Source: Zeugodacus cucurbitae
Taxonomy: Eukaryota; Arthropoda; Insecta; Diptera; Tephritidae
Reading direction: 5' to 3'
DNA length: 64,000 nucleotides
Assembly (NCBI RefSeq): GCF_028554725.1
Contig: NC_071668.1
Span: 8,229,001-8,293,000 of the forward strand
In this document: positions 46,875 through 58,196 of the stretch, piece after piece
Position numbering within the stretch: position 1 is the first letter of the stretch
How the letters are laid out: every line of letters begins with the position of its first letter
Made by a program: the position numbers and the translations under genes
The notes under the pieces: generated by a model
Databases searched by the model: none
What the model was told of the DNA's origin: nothing
What the model saw: only the letters and a program-made list of their open reading frames with translations

Positions 46875-48152
46875 CTAAAACGTGGCGGAACGGCAACGTT
46901 TCCATTTGCACGTGCCAACTGCAGACACTTCATCATTTCTGGAATGTCCGCAGTGTGGACACCGCTCTTCGGGCGGCTTTTTCCAACGCACGAAATATGT
47001 TTTATAAACGACCGCGTGTATTTTGTTTTTGGGCTTTGGCGCTTTCGTACGTTTGAAGAACCAACGAAATACGTTTGTGCGTCGTTTTGCCTTTGCTGTT
47101 CTGCTTTCCACAGATGATTTGCTGTTGTCCTTCCTTAACATTTGCTTCATATCCAACTCATCGCTATTTATCCAGGCTGCGTGTTGCTCCAGCGTGACTG
47201 CATCGTGTAGAGATGTCTGCAAGGCACCACCAAACTCAGGCACTGTTGGTGCCACTTTTATTGGCGAATTTAAAGGACTACCAAAAACGCCTGTTTCAAC
47301 TTTGCTATCCTGCTCCAGAGTCGATGAACCATTCTCGGTAATTCGTTCTATCTTGTTGCGCAGATCCAGTGGTTCTGCTGTGCCACTTTTACTTGGTTGT
47401 ATTGTTATGACTTTTCCGGTATCAACCTTCGGTTTCCAAAAGAATCCGAAAATTTTGGTGCGTGTCTCAAACACCTCGGGTGTTTCATTGACGCGCCAAC
47501 AATGTGCTAGTGGACACTTTAGTATTGAATGTGTTTTAGTTTCTTCTGTTGTCATCTTACTCGCGTTTGCCATTGGGCGCACGCGTCCACCTCTTTGACA
47601 GGGAAAATAACGCAAGAAACCTTTGCGTTGCGCACAATTCTCACTCGTACTGTCAACTTCTTCCGCAATCGTATCCATAGTGGCAACATGTTCCATTTGC
47701 GCTGCCGGAATCTTTACCAAAATGTAATGGTCGTTGACCAAACAAATTTCCGATACACGTTTGGGTCTTGTAGTGTTTGGCGTGTTGAAAAAGTCCGTTA
47801 TATTGCCATCCTGATAAGCAATGAAATCGCCACGTGCGAGTAAATCGTCTGGCAAGCGATAAAAGCTTCGATTACGGCTTATACCGCCGACCCTAGAACT
47901 CGGCGTATTCGACGTCGTAGCGCTGCTGTGACTCAAAGTGTCACAATTACTAGGTGAAAAACTTGCATCAGTGCCATCGTGCGCAAGTTGTCCATGACGG
48001 TTTGCTGATTGCAGTCTGCTTGATTGGCATTCGTGTCTTCGTGTCGTGTCTGCACTATGAATTTCACGAAAATGCACATGTTTTCTATGCGTTCTATCAG
48101 CTGGAGCAGAAGAAATACGGCGAGTTTCCTTTATATTGCGCTGCACTGACAT
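46875..48152 (-). CDS. Unrecognised 425-residue protein with C-terminal four-cysteine motif
   Basis: I do not recognise this gene. The start is ATG at 48152, three bases after a strong splice acceptor (TTTGTTTCAACAG, exon edge 48155), so the upstream part of the same open frame is intron and at least one leader exon lies further right. The frame then stays open to TAG at 46875. It is Ser/Thr/Arg-rich and probably largely disordered. Notable blocks are SFYRLPDDLLARGDFIAYQD with a following NITDFF, the Cys-containing HSILKCPLAHCWRVNETPEV, a basic stretch at 354-377 (KAKRRTN...KRTKAPKPKNK) that could be a nuclear signal, and C398-x2-C-x13-C-x4-C420, a possible zinc site, five residues from the end. 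There is no signal peptide or transmembrane segment. Long uninterrupted coding, good composition and the splice context make it a real gene. Its function is unknown. Confidence 0.82.
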   Translation of the reverse strand: MSVQRNIKETRRISSAPADRTHRKHVHFREIHSADTTRRHECQSSRLQSANRHGQLAHDGTDASFSPSNCDTLSHSSATTSNTPSSRVGGISRNRSFYRLPDDLLARGDFIAYQDGNITDFFNTPNTTRPKRVSEICLVNDHYILVKIPAAQMEHVATMDTIAEEVDSTSENCAQRKGFLRYFPCQRGGRVRPMANASKMTTEETKTHSILKCPLAHCWRVNETPEVFETRTKIFGFFWKPKVDTGKVITIQPSKSGTAEPLDLRNKIERITENGSSTLEQDSKVETGVFGSPLNSPIKVAPTVPEFGGALQTSLHDAVTLEQHAAWINSDELDMKQMLRKDNSKSSVESRTAKAKRRTNVFRWFFKRTKAPKPKNKIHAVVYKTYFVRWKKPPEERCPHCGHSRNDEVSAVGTCKWKRCRSATF

Positions 48153-50010
48153 TTTCTGTTGAAACAAAACAAAATGATTGCTATTAAATATATATGTATG
48201 TATGTGGTTATAAAGAATAAAAAAAAATATTGTTAGGGTGGGACTGGAAGACATTATAGGCAAATTTCAAAAATACATAAAAATTAATGTAGTGAAGATT
48301 TATGAGCGGTGCAATTGAGTAAATTTCTAGGTTAGATTTTCATGATTTTAAAATAAAATTAAATTTGGTACTAAGCATTTATGGGTTTCCAAAGCTTTCA
48401 GCATCTAATCTGTAGTTTAAACATTTTTATTATTTTTTATTTGTGTTTTTTTTTTTCAAAACTAAAAAATATAAGAAAATATAGTCATCTCACAGTTTAA
48501 ATGCATTCCTTAATCATTTTTACCCATTTTAACTTACAATGTTGGTTTTTGATTAAGAAATATGAAAATTCTAAATTTAAATTAGATAAAATAATTCTAA
48601 AAATAAACATAAGAGTACTAGTAGCCGCATTTACTTTTATCAGCCGCCATCGAACAAACTGCTGAAGGCGTGTTTACACAAAACAACAAATCTTTAAAAC
48701 TCAATTTATGGTAACGAGACTGGTTTTACTAGTTTTTGTGTGAAAGTGGGAGGATTCAATGCATTGAGTACATAAGCAAATGAATTTTTTTACACTCAAT
48801 ATAATGAAACCTGCAGAAAAGATACTCAAAATATGATTTTCTTAAAATAGCGTTGCATACTTCTAGGCTGACGCATGCTGCGTTCGTAACACAAAAGAAC
48901 AGCGCACAAATTGGATGGTGTTAGGCGTTTAAACTTTTCATAAATGATAGCTTAAATTGTTTATTTTTATTTTTTATAGATTTATTTAGTTTTTAATACA
49001 CTTTTCACAAATTAACTATATATATATATGTTTGTATTGCAGAAATATTTAAATATTTTTTTTTATTTCATAAGCGACACTGCAGTATTAAATTTACTAA
49101 AGCATAGGTGAAAATAAATAAATTCTTGTTGCCGCAGCGACATTGAAGTAGCCAGGTACCAATGCCAACAGAAAACTTCAGTAAACACACATATTTACAA
49201 ATATACTGCATATATGCAAACGAAACACACTCAAACAACACTCGCGTTGAATCGTAAACAACACACCGTCTACGAATTTCCCGCAGAGTCAATGGCACTG
49301 TGTAAATATTCAAAAACAATTTTTTTTTATATTTCTGGTAGTTTGAGTTGTTTATGTGCCTTTCACCTGCAGCTGCAGAATTTTTCATTTCACAACTTAT
49401 TTTTCTGACTTCACCACAATGGCTGCTACGATTTAACGGTTCTTATTTGCTGCGCGCACGAAACTCGACTAAAATTTTGTTGAATTCTTGGCGCGTTGCA
49501 AAGCTTTGAACGTCACACGAACACACTCACCGGTTCGTCATGTTTATGTGTTTGTGGCAGTTGTATGTGTTTTATATTGCCAACTTTTTTGAACTGCATT
49601 CTTGCAACTAAAGTTATTGGGTTCTATACTACTTGTAACATATTGAAATATGGTTGTATTTGTTGCTCTTATACACTATAGTACATTTCTATTGCTAGCT
49701 TATTATTTGTCATTTTTCCGGCATTAGCAATTGACTGACTGCAAATCAAACGGTAATGTCTCACATAAGGGAAATGTACAAGTCATATATTTTATATTTA
49801 ACGCTTTTAGTGTGCAACAACAAAATGATTATTGATAGAAACAAATTTAAGTCGTAACCCAATAGGAAAAATTTCTTAAAAATAACGGTGTAAGAAGTGG
49901 TTAGTATATCAGTTTCCAAATTTTTGTATTAATTTATGATTTTTTTTGAGTATTAGTAATGGGTTTAAAATATAAAGATTATGCATATATACATATTTTA
50001 ATGTATAATG
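48153..50010. other. Upstream side of the orphan gene
   Basis: Intron and presumably the 5' exon and promoter of the orphan gene lie in this AT-rich DNA. I could not identify the donor. There is a TA run at 49019-49028 and several short open frames without support. Confidence 0.35.
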
Positions 50011-50014
50011 TTAA

Positions 50015-50960
50015 GGGGGTTTACCAGTGTGACACTTTCAAAAAAATCGATTTTTTTTTAGCTTATTCGATAGTTATACTTTCAAAAATATACAGTGAAA
50101 TCAGCAAGGATGTATCGTGAATAGTTTTTGAATAGCAACGTTCTAAAAAGCGATCGCTTTTATCGAATTTTTCAAAATTGATGAATGATGGACTGAAACT
50201 GAGAGAAAGTCAAAAAAATTAAATTAAAACTGAGTATTCTTGATCATATTGGTCCTCTCTCGACGAATCAAAATCAAACTCTACAAGTCGCTTATCATTC
50301 CTGTCCTGCTTTATGCTTCAGAAGCTTGGACGATGTCAACATCAGATGAGAGGACACAAGGAGTTTCGAGAGGAAGTTGCGCAAGATTTATGGTCCTCAG
50401 AACATTGGCAACGGCGAATACGGCAGACGATGGAACGATGAGCTGTACGAGTTATACGACGACATTGACATAGTTCAGCGAATAAAAAGACAGCGGCTAC
50501 GCTGGCTAGGTCATGTTGTCCGAATGAATGACGAAAACACTCCAGCCCTGAAAGTGTTCGATGCAGTACCCGCCGGAGGAAGCCGAGGAAGGGGAAGGCC
50601 TCCACTCCGTTGAAGGGACCAGGTGGAGAGCGACCTGGTTACACTTGGGATCTCCAACTGGCGCCGAACTGCGAAGGAGAAAGAGAAGTGGCGCACTATC
50701 GTCGATTCGGCTATAACCGGCTAAACGGTTGCAACGCCAATCAGACATACATACATTCTTGATCATATTTGCTATACAATGTCATTTTTTACCTAAACAA
50801 AATGACATTTTTTTTTAGAACTACGCCATTTTGACAATTTTTGATATCTTTCAAATATCGTAGGTCATTGTATATGAATTTCTTTCAGAGACTCATTCGG
50901 CCGGAATCATGTCCTTTAATTCTCTAAAAATAAACTCACTTGTATATAAATATATTTCTT
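50015..50960 (+). mobile_element. GGGGCTATACC-family MITE copy, split by an RTE insertion
   Basis: The left end is TTAA (50011-50014) followed by GGGGGTTTACCAGTGTGACA. Interior phrases continue on both sides of the RTE copy at 50251-50754: ATGTATCGTGAATAGTTTTT before it and TTCGGCCGGAATCATGTCCT after it (about 50889-50911). The right terminus is not clear and may be degraded near 50940-50990. Confidence 0.55.
50251..50754 (+). mobile_element. RTE-like retrotransposon 3' fragment
   Basis: A 504-bp copy flanked by a perfect 15-bp target-site duplication, ATTCTTGATCATATT, at 50236-50250 and 50755-50769. It starts inside the ORF2 segment KVLSRRTK (5' truncated) and is very similar to 21101-21595, but it has frameshifts near 50360 and 50528 and a stop where GRGRPPLRW continues. 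The 3' tail is CGCCAATCAGACATACATAC. High similarity to the longer copy means both are fairly recent. Confidence 0.88.
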
Positions 50961-52059
50961 AGATGATTTCATACCCCTCCGATTTCCTACTGGGTTCATT
51001 CTCACTATGCATATGCTGACATTTGAAGTTGTACTAAGACAAAATTAGTATTTGTTGTTGCTTTCATTTTCGTATTCGAAGTGCTGTATTATTATTTGGT
51101 TGTTATTTAGCCAATATCAATAATCAAAGTTAGAGCATTCAATGAATCATTAAAGCACGTGCTACAACACTCCACACCCCACACTAGATTACACGCATAC
51201 TTACATCAGCTGACAGTGTTTCATTTTGACTGTTAGACCACTTAACTTAGGACTGTAGTGAGCTTAAAGTATAAATTTTAATTTTATAAATTAAATTATC
51301 TTATGGTAATATTATAATATTTTTATGAAGTACTTTTATCTACATTATTTCCGAATATCTAAACACAAAACAAATAGCATAATATTTTACAATTATTAAT
51401 CTACCAAACATTAATATATTAATAATTTCGATAAATAAATATTCTAGCAGTAAAACATATATATTTTTGTTAAAGATTCTCGTTTTATTAATTCAGTAAA
51501 CACTGTGTGTAAATTGCTTAGTATCTATATATTTACGAGTACTTAATCAGTGCATCAGCTAAATATCCAAATAATTCTTTTGTTGCACATACACACACAT
51601 CTAATTGCACATAATGTTTTCCATGGTTTTGGGTGTTAAACTAATCGAAGCATTGTGTTTCTATATACATATGTATGTATATATGAAAACTATGCCATGG
51701 AAAAAATCAATTTGTTTTGTACCCCAAATAGATTTCCTTGTAATTGTAGCTTACTAAATTTGGGGTGATCTTCTTTCAACTAAATGAATGCATGTGCTAA
51801 TGGGTAGTTATTTGACTTTATTTCTGTAAAAATTATATTGGAAATAGAACACACATTTTTTTAGATATTTTGAGTAGAAAATTTACTACGATTGAGGCAT
51901 TTTTATATTGAAAGTATTCAGAAGCCAGTTTAAAAGCCCAAATTTGCATGTGTTCCGAAAATTTTAGTAAAGAACTACACATATGCAAAACATGTCTACA
52001 GTTATTATTATTTAATTAATCTTGAATATACTTTCATTGTATACAAAAACAACATAGCA
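50961..52059. other. Intergenic DNA, nothing recognised
   Basis: AT-rich, with CATATGTATGTATATATG-type repeats near 51665. No gene or repeat ends seen. Confidence 0.4.
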
Positions 52060-53024
52060 CAAGTAAGGAAGGGCTAAGTTCGGGTGTAACCGAACATTTT
52101 ATACTCTCGTAATTTATTTATTTAACTTTATTAATATTATATAATACACACTTTGACCCACATATTCGTCATATATATTGTATAAAATCCATTGAAAGTT
52201 GGAAACCATAATATTAGGTTAGAAGCACCGAGGTCCTCATGTTCGATATATGGGGCCTTGACAACCTGTGGTCCGATTTCGGTGATTTTTAGAATGGGGC
52301 TGCCACACTATAAACGTAGTATTTGTGCAAAGTTCTGCACCGATATCTTCACTAGTGCTTACTTTATATTTTGTAAAGTAAACGATTCTGATCGTCTTCA
52401 AAGTTCTGGTATATAGGAAGTAGGCGTGGTTGTGAACCGATTTGACCTATTTTCATAAGTGGGCGACGCCACGCCCATTTTCCATTTTGTAAAAATATCT
52501 GAGTGCAGCTTCCATCTGCCATTTCTTATGTGAAATTTAGTGTTTCTGACGTTTTTCGTTATTGAGTTAACCCACTTTTAGTAATTTTCAACCTAACCTT
52601 TGTATAAGAGGTGGGCGTGGTTATTATCCGATTTCTTTCATTTTTGGACTGTACTAAGAAGTGGCTAAACAAAACGACTGCAGAAAGTTTGGTTTATATA
52701 GCTCTATTGGTTTCCGAGATATGTACAAAAAACGTGGGCGTGGCTGTGGTCCGATTTCGCTCATTTTCGAAAGCAACCTTCCTATGGTGCCAAGAAATAA
52801 GTGTGCCAAGTTTCATCAAGATATCTTAATTTTTACTCAAGTTACAGCTTGCACAGACGGACGGACGGACAGACAGACATTCTGATTTGAACTCCACTCT
52901 TCACCCTGATCACTTTGGTATATATAACCCTATATCTAACTCGTTTAGTTTTGGGTGTTACAAACAACCGTTATGTGAACAAAACTATAATAATCTCTTT
53001 AGCAACATTTGTTGCGAGAGTATA
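52060..53024 (-). mobile_element. DINE-1/Helentron-like element, copy F
   Basis: Minus-strand copy of the family at 8194-9396, about 0.97 kb. The 3' terminal block is at 52060, the hairpin follows, and the 5' hairpin end GTTGCGAGAGTATA is at 53024. Its inner loop is AAAT as in copy A. It lacks a block around the GGGGCATATTTGG-type section present in copies A and C. T flanks both ends in element orientation. Confidence 0.75.
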
Positions 53025-53430
53025 AAAATATGTTTGTATAAATAAATTACAAGAGATAGGTGACTAAATAGTTGTACGCCCTTCATGTTTACTTTGGACA
53101 CAGCGTTGTTATTAACTGTGATTAATGTTAAACCATGAGACCCAAGTTCACAGTAATAAATATAATTTTTTTTTTACCAGATTCAATTGTAATAACAATT
53201 AATTAGATATATTAGGAAGAAAATATATTTATTTTATAATAACAATTCCGAGTTCGAATTCTATTAGAGAATGTCGAAATTTAAAATAATAAAAAATAAA
53301 ATTAAATTTCTGACTTTTAAATATCTGAATTTTTATTGAAATAAATAGACAACGAATATAATTTTTTTTTAATGGGTTAATGGACACAAAAAAAATCAGA
53401 ATTTTCAGTTTTTTTTGAATCATCATTTTT
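53025..53430. other. Intergenic spacer
   Basis: AT-rich with poly-T and poly-A runs; nothing recognised. Confidence 0.4.
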
Positions 53431-53990
53431 TTTTAAATCATGTTATTTTACAAAAATAATAATATGGAATTATTATAAAATTTGAAAAAAAAAAAAATTT
53501 TCAAAGTTAGAGCCAGTTCAAAAATAGGTCCTTGCGGTGACAATAATAAGTCCTTGGAGATACTTCTAAAATCAATCGGATATGAAAAATTAATTTTATA
53601 AATATATAACCCTGAGTCTGATCGAAGTTTTTTTTTTTTTTTATTCAAAAATTAACAAATTGGCGGCCTCAGGAAATTTAAAAAAAAAAACAACAGTTAA
53701 TTGGTCTTAAAAAATCGAAATTTTTGAAAAAATAAAAAACCTTCGATCAAACTCAGGGTTATATATTATTATTCTAAAAGCTGTACAAATTTCATTGAAA
53801 TCTAAATTTTAGAGTTACAGTTGTCACCAGTACAAAAAACATACTTTTGAGAAAAACGCATTTAAAATTTCTCCCGAGCGCATTTGTCGAATAACTCAAA
53901 AAGTAATTATCGGATCAACTTAAAATTTTCAGAGAATATTTTAAAGATATTACACTTCACTCTCATTTTTTTAAAATATTTAAAATATTT
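53431..53990. repeat. Dispersed non-coding repeat, copy 1
   Basis: Shares an ordered set of phrases with 60361-60930: AATCATGTTATTTTACAAAA / AGTCATGTTATTTTACAAAA, ATAAGTCCTTGGAGATAC / ATAAGTATTTGGAGATGC, AAAAATTAACAAA, TCAGGAAATTT, AAAGCTGTACAAAT, GAGTTACAGTTGTCACCAGT and AAAGTAATTATCGGATCAA. It is non-coding and rich in A/T homopolymers. Ends are uncertain. Confidence 0.7.
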
Positions 53991-54780
53991 TTTTCTACTA
54001 TTTTCGAAAACTGTGTAAATATATAAAATTTAAATTTTTTATTAAAACCCACTTGTTTCGCTTACAATAAACCTTCCTTTCCACACCTTCATTTCTTTCC
54101 TTTCTCCCACTACATTTATATGTATATTTCGCAAGTTAATTCACATTCAGAAGCATAACAAACATATGAACATTTGTACTTCCACATACATATTTACGCA
54201 CCGGTTCCTTTATCAAGTGCTTGCTAACTTCATGTAGTATACTAACTTCAGCATAAGCTGCTGCTGCATTCTTCTGCCACTCTAACCTTGAAAAGTGCAA
54301 AAGTTGTCGCGATAAGCAACAGTTCAGTAAACAGGAAATATGCAGGGACTACAAAGGAGTTAAACACCTTAATGAATGTGCATATGTAGATACATACTAA
54401 CATGTAAATATATAAATGAAGAAAATGAAATGTTCACAAAATAAGCAGAACGCATACGCGTAATTAATGCATAACCCAGTGAATCAAAAATGAGGAACGA
54501 ATTTGGAATTAATGAATCAAAATTACCTTTTGATTAAAATTTATAATTTTATGGTATGTTTTTAAATTTTATATTGGGTATTGAGGGTATTTTATCCTTA
54601 ACCACTATTTTCATATTAATTTTTCCATATTAGAATTTTTATTAGATATTAGAATATATTTTGAAACATTTCCCAGAAAACATTTTTTTTTTGAGGTTAG
54701 GCTTATGTTTGGTGTAAATTTGTGACGAATTTTATTAGCTGGGTAGTGTTTTTGTTATAAGTTAACTACACACATACATA
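53991..54780. other. Intergenic DNA
   Basis: AT-rich spacer with (CATA)-type repeats just before the Tc1-like element. Nothing recognised. Confidence 0.4.
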
Positions 54781-55760
54781 CACTGGTGGTCACATAATTA
54801 AGGACACTCCGTTTTCTTTTAAAATATTGGTTTATTTTATAATTTAAAAGCGACATATTTTTTTAAACTTCTGTTACCAAATTTATTATCTTCTAAGGTA
54901 TAGATTTATTGAAAATTTAACGAACAAATTGTTTCCCATCTGAACCAAATAAATTAAACTTGGATTCATCGCTCAACAGTATTTGTTTCCAAAAATCTAA
55001 GGGTTTTCTGATATACTCCTTTGCAAATTTAATACGACTCTTTAAGTTTTTGTTTGATAAGTGCGGTTTTTTTCTTGCGATTCAAGAAGACGACATCTGA
55101 TGGTTCGTGTTGATACATCGTTGGTCAGTTGATCCTATATCGTGCCAAGAATTTGCCTGGAAGTTAAAAAAGGATTCGCCTTGCAAACTCTACAAATTAC
55201 ACGATCGTCCTTTGAAGTAGTTTTTCTGGGCCGTTTTTTTTCTTATTTTACTCCCTGTCCTCCGTAATGAATCAAAGCATTGTGAACCATTGATTTTGAG
55301 CATAAAAGTTCCTTAGCTACGGCTCCAATGGACATTTTTTCCTTGACGTACTTGTAAATAATCATTTTCCTCAATTCTGGAGTACAACTCTTTTTTCGAC
55401 CCTTATCTAACAGTTATTTTATTTGATATTGAATATTTAGTTAATATACAAATGATTTATGCAACTTACCGTAAGTTTTAGTGTTAAAATAATAAAAAAT
55501 CCAATAAAAAAAATTGGTGTCCTTAATTATGTGACCAAGCACCATCACACTCAAAATACAATAAATTCATCAAACCGCCGAATTTTAGTAAAAGTGTCTA
55601 AATTTGTCACTCAAAAACGTGCAACATTTTTGAGCACAGTTATAATATACCGTTGCAATTTACAGTGGGTCTCTAGGCGAAAATTTAGTGCTAAAAACAT
55701 TGAACTGAAACGCGTGTTTTACTCAACTTTATTTTGTCCCTAATTATGTGGCCACCAGTG
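54781..55760 (-). mobile_element. Tc1-like transposon with IR/DR right end, internally deleted
   Basis: 980 bp between TA dinucleotides (54779-54780 and 55761-55762). The left end CACTGGTGGTCACATAATTA matches the right end on the opposite strand (CACTGGTGGCCACATAATTA). A further copy of the motif in the same orientation as the right end (CCTTAATTATGTGACC) lies inside at about 55521-55537. Two direct repeats about 220 bp apart within one end is the IR/DR layout of several Tc1-family transposons. The minus strand keeps a transposase: the HTH part (CTPELRKMIIYKYVKEK, SIGAVAKELLCSKSMVHNAL) and LSDESKFNLFGSDGK with the second catalytic Asp. Stops interrupt it, and the C-terminal part with the third catalytic residue and the left inner repeat is missing. 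Confidence 0.85.
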
Positions 55761-55762
55761 TA

Positions 55763-57240
55763 TATATATATATATATCGTACTGTTGTTATTACTTTTGC
55801 TTTTTTTATGCTGAGAACACTGGTCTTGTTTCCGATGAAAAGTGACACTAATTGGAGTTGGTCATCGCTGACGTTGGGCAAGGTCAGTGCTTAACGCTAT
55901 GTTTATTAAAAGAAAACGAAAATAACTGAGTACATCTGCACGCACAGTGAACATGTGAACATATTTATTGCCAAGGGTTACTTAATTTTTTTTTCTTTCG
56001 TGCTCAAAGAAAGATCAAATAGTGTCAATTGAAAGAGTCAACTTAAGTGCGAAATGGATTGTCGATATGTGTATTACATATTTACTGTCACTTATGTATG
56101 GATGTGCGTACTTGTATATTTCTGTTTGCATAAATTTTAGAAAAAAAATTTTTTTTTCAACATTTTGCTCAAAGAAAAGTTTTTGCAAAAAATATAAAGC
56201 AGCTTATATTGAGCTTTTAAGCTTTGTGATGCTAATATAAGAATTTAAAATATTATATAGATATTTACATATGCAGTTAAAAACTATTTCGAAATCCTTA
56301 ACAGTTCCCAACTAACGGCCGCTTCTACTTGATGACAACTGCACTTGCTCGCTTTGCAATTGTCACACAGAGCAGCTTTTTCATGTTGTCCCACTGAGCA
56401 AGTGAGCCAATATATAGAAATAGAGAAAGAAAAATGCGCAAAAAGCTTGCATTATGCCATGCTTGCCAAAAGCGCCCAACTCAGAGACCGCCAGTTAAGC
56501 CAGTGACCAACCGCGCAACACCAAACAGTTTGCATCGAACGGCGGCCGATGCAAGTTCAGTTTTAATTTTAAACCGATAAGCAAAGTGAACATACGCGGA
56601 CATTTCTATATATGAATATATATTCTGATTCATTAAAGCCTCATTGTGTGTTGTGCAGAATTTAAGTGAGCGCAAACCTTTGAATATTTAAAACCAAAAT
56701 AAAAACAGAGAAAAATAAAAATTACAAAAACAAATACGAAAGTGATTTATGGCACTTTTTTTTGTTTACTGCGAACATTTTTAAAAGCGAACGAAATTAA
56801 AGCGCAAAGCAAGAAAATTTTATTATTTTTCCTTACATACCTACATATACACGGACATTAGCCATTGCATTATGCCGTCTGACTGCCCGACTGTCTGCTT
56901 GTGGCTTCGTTACCCATTGGGGAAACCAGTAAAAGGCCCCCACATGCATTGCAACAAATCTAAAAAATCTTCGGCACTTCCACTTCCGCATTTTCATGCA
57001 ACTGGCAGCAGACTTATGTACAGACATAAGCACATCTACTTAAATTTATATTTTTATTCACAAACTACAAATGTTGTTGCTGTGAAAACTACTTAGTGAT
57101 TGTGTGTAACTATTGCAACAAGTTTAATGTTGCACAGTATGTCAACACAGTAATTGCGAATAGTACTATGTCGTAATGTTGTTAATAAGTGGTTTTCTAT
57201 ACAACGGAGATGACAAACAAATATTTTACATTCTATTATA
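55763..57240. other. Intergenic DNA, nothing recognised
   Basis: Includes a TA run immediately right of the Tc1-like element. Short open frames near 56022 and 56872 show no domain. The stretch around 56290-56680 is less AT-rich and could hold an untranslated exon or regulatory DNA. Confidence 0.35.
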
Positions 57241-57282
57241 AATAAATTTGCGGCTTTTACGCTTAAACTTAATTTTTTTTAT

Positions 57283-58196
57283 GGCAAGAAATATTTTTTT
57301 GTATTTTTAAAATAAAATAAAAAAAATTTTAATAATTTTTAATTTTTTTTTTTGATTTTTTTCTTAAAAAAATACTTTTTTTATATATATTTTTAGTATT
57401 TTTAAAATTTTTTTTAATTTTTTATTTTTTTTTTAATATTTTTAAAATATTTTTTTTTTGAATTTTTTTTTTTTTAATTTTTTCCGTAAAAAATTAAAAA
57501 AAAAGTTAATTTAAAAATTCATAATAAGTAAATATTTTTTCTTTAAAAAGAATTATAAAAATCAAGCATTACTGCTTTGAGGATATGTTTGAAGGATTTC
57601 TTATGTTTATGATCCGTTTTTTTGTTATTCTAGTGTTTTTGTGGACTTCCAGTATTGAAAGAGCTCTATTAGTAGAATTTTTATAGTGTGTGCCTAATAC
57701 GCGTTGCATCTTGAAAGCATATTTTGAATTTGCTTTTCAAAATCCAATCTTTATGCAAGAAATATTTTTATTATTAATAAAATTTAAAATTATTTTTTTT
57801 TATATATATTTTAATTTCTCAAAAAATATTTTTTATATTATTTTCTTTTAATTTTTTTTATTTTTTTTTATTCTTTTTAATATTTTTTAGATATTTTTTT
57901 AAATTTTTTTTTTGATTTTTTCCCTTTAAAATAAAAAAAAATTAATTAAATAATTTAAAATAAGTAAATATTTTTTCTTTAAAAAGTATCACAAAAATCA
58001 AACATTACTGATTTGAGGATATATTTGAAGGATTTCTTATGTTTATGATCCGTTTTTTTATTAATCAAGTATTTTTGAGGACTTCCAGTATTGAAAGAGC
58101 TTTATTAGTTGAATTTTTCTAGTGTGTCCTAATACTCGTTGCATCTTGGGAGCATATTTTGAATTTGCTTTTCAAAATCCAATCTTTGGGAGAGTT
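57283..58196 (+). repeat. Two tandem copies of a ~435-bp AT-rich unit
   Basis: The phrase GAAGGATTTCTTATGTTTAT occurs at 57591 and 58027, a period of 436 bp, within matching flanks. Each unit opens with GCAAGAAATATTTTT, holds a poly-A/T tract, then AAGTAAATATTTTTTCTTTA, ACTTCCAGTATTGAAAGAGC and TTGCTTTTCAAAATCCAATC. The tract differs much more than the rest, so slippage is active there. No coding capacity. Confidence 0.85.

Noticed and set aside
47023..47598. Plus-strand 191-codon open frame opposite the orphan gene
   Set aside because: No domain, no splice or promoter context. The minus-strand frame is longer, starts after a clean acceptor and has better composition.
48156..48263. Upstream extension of the orphan gene's frame to an earlier ATG at 48263
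   Set aside because: The extension (MPIMSSSPTLTIFFFILYNH...) is AT-rich intron sequence ending in a polypyrimidine tract and CAG acceptor right before the preferred start.
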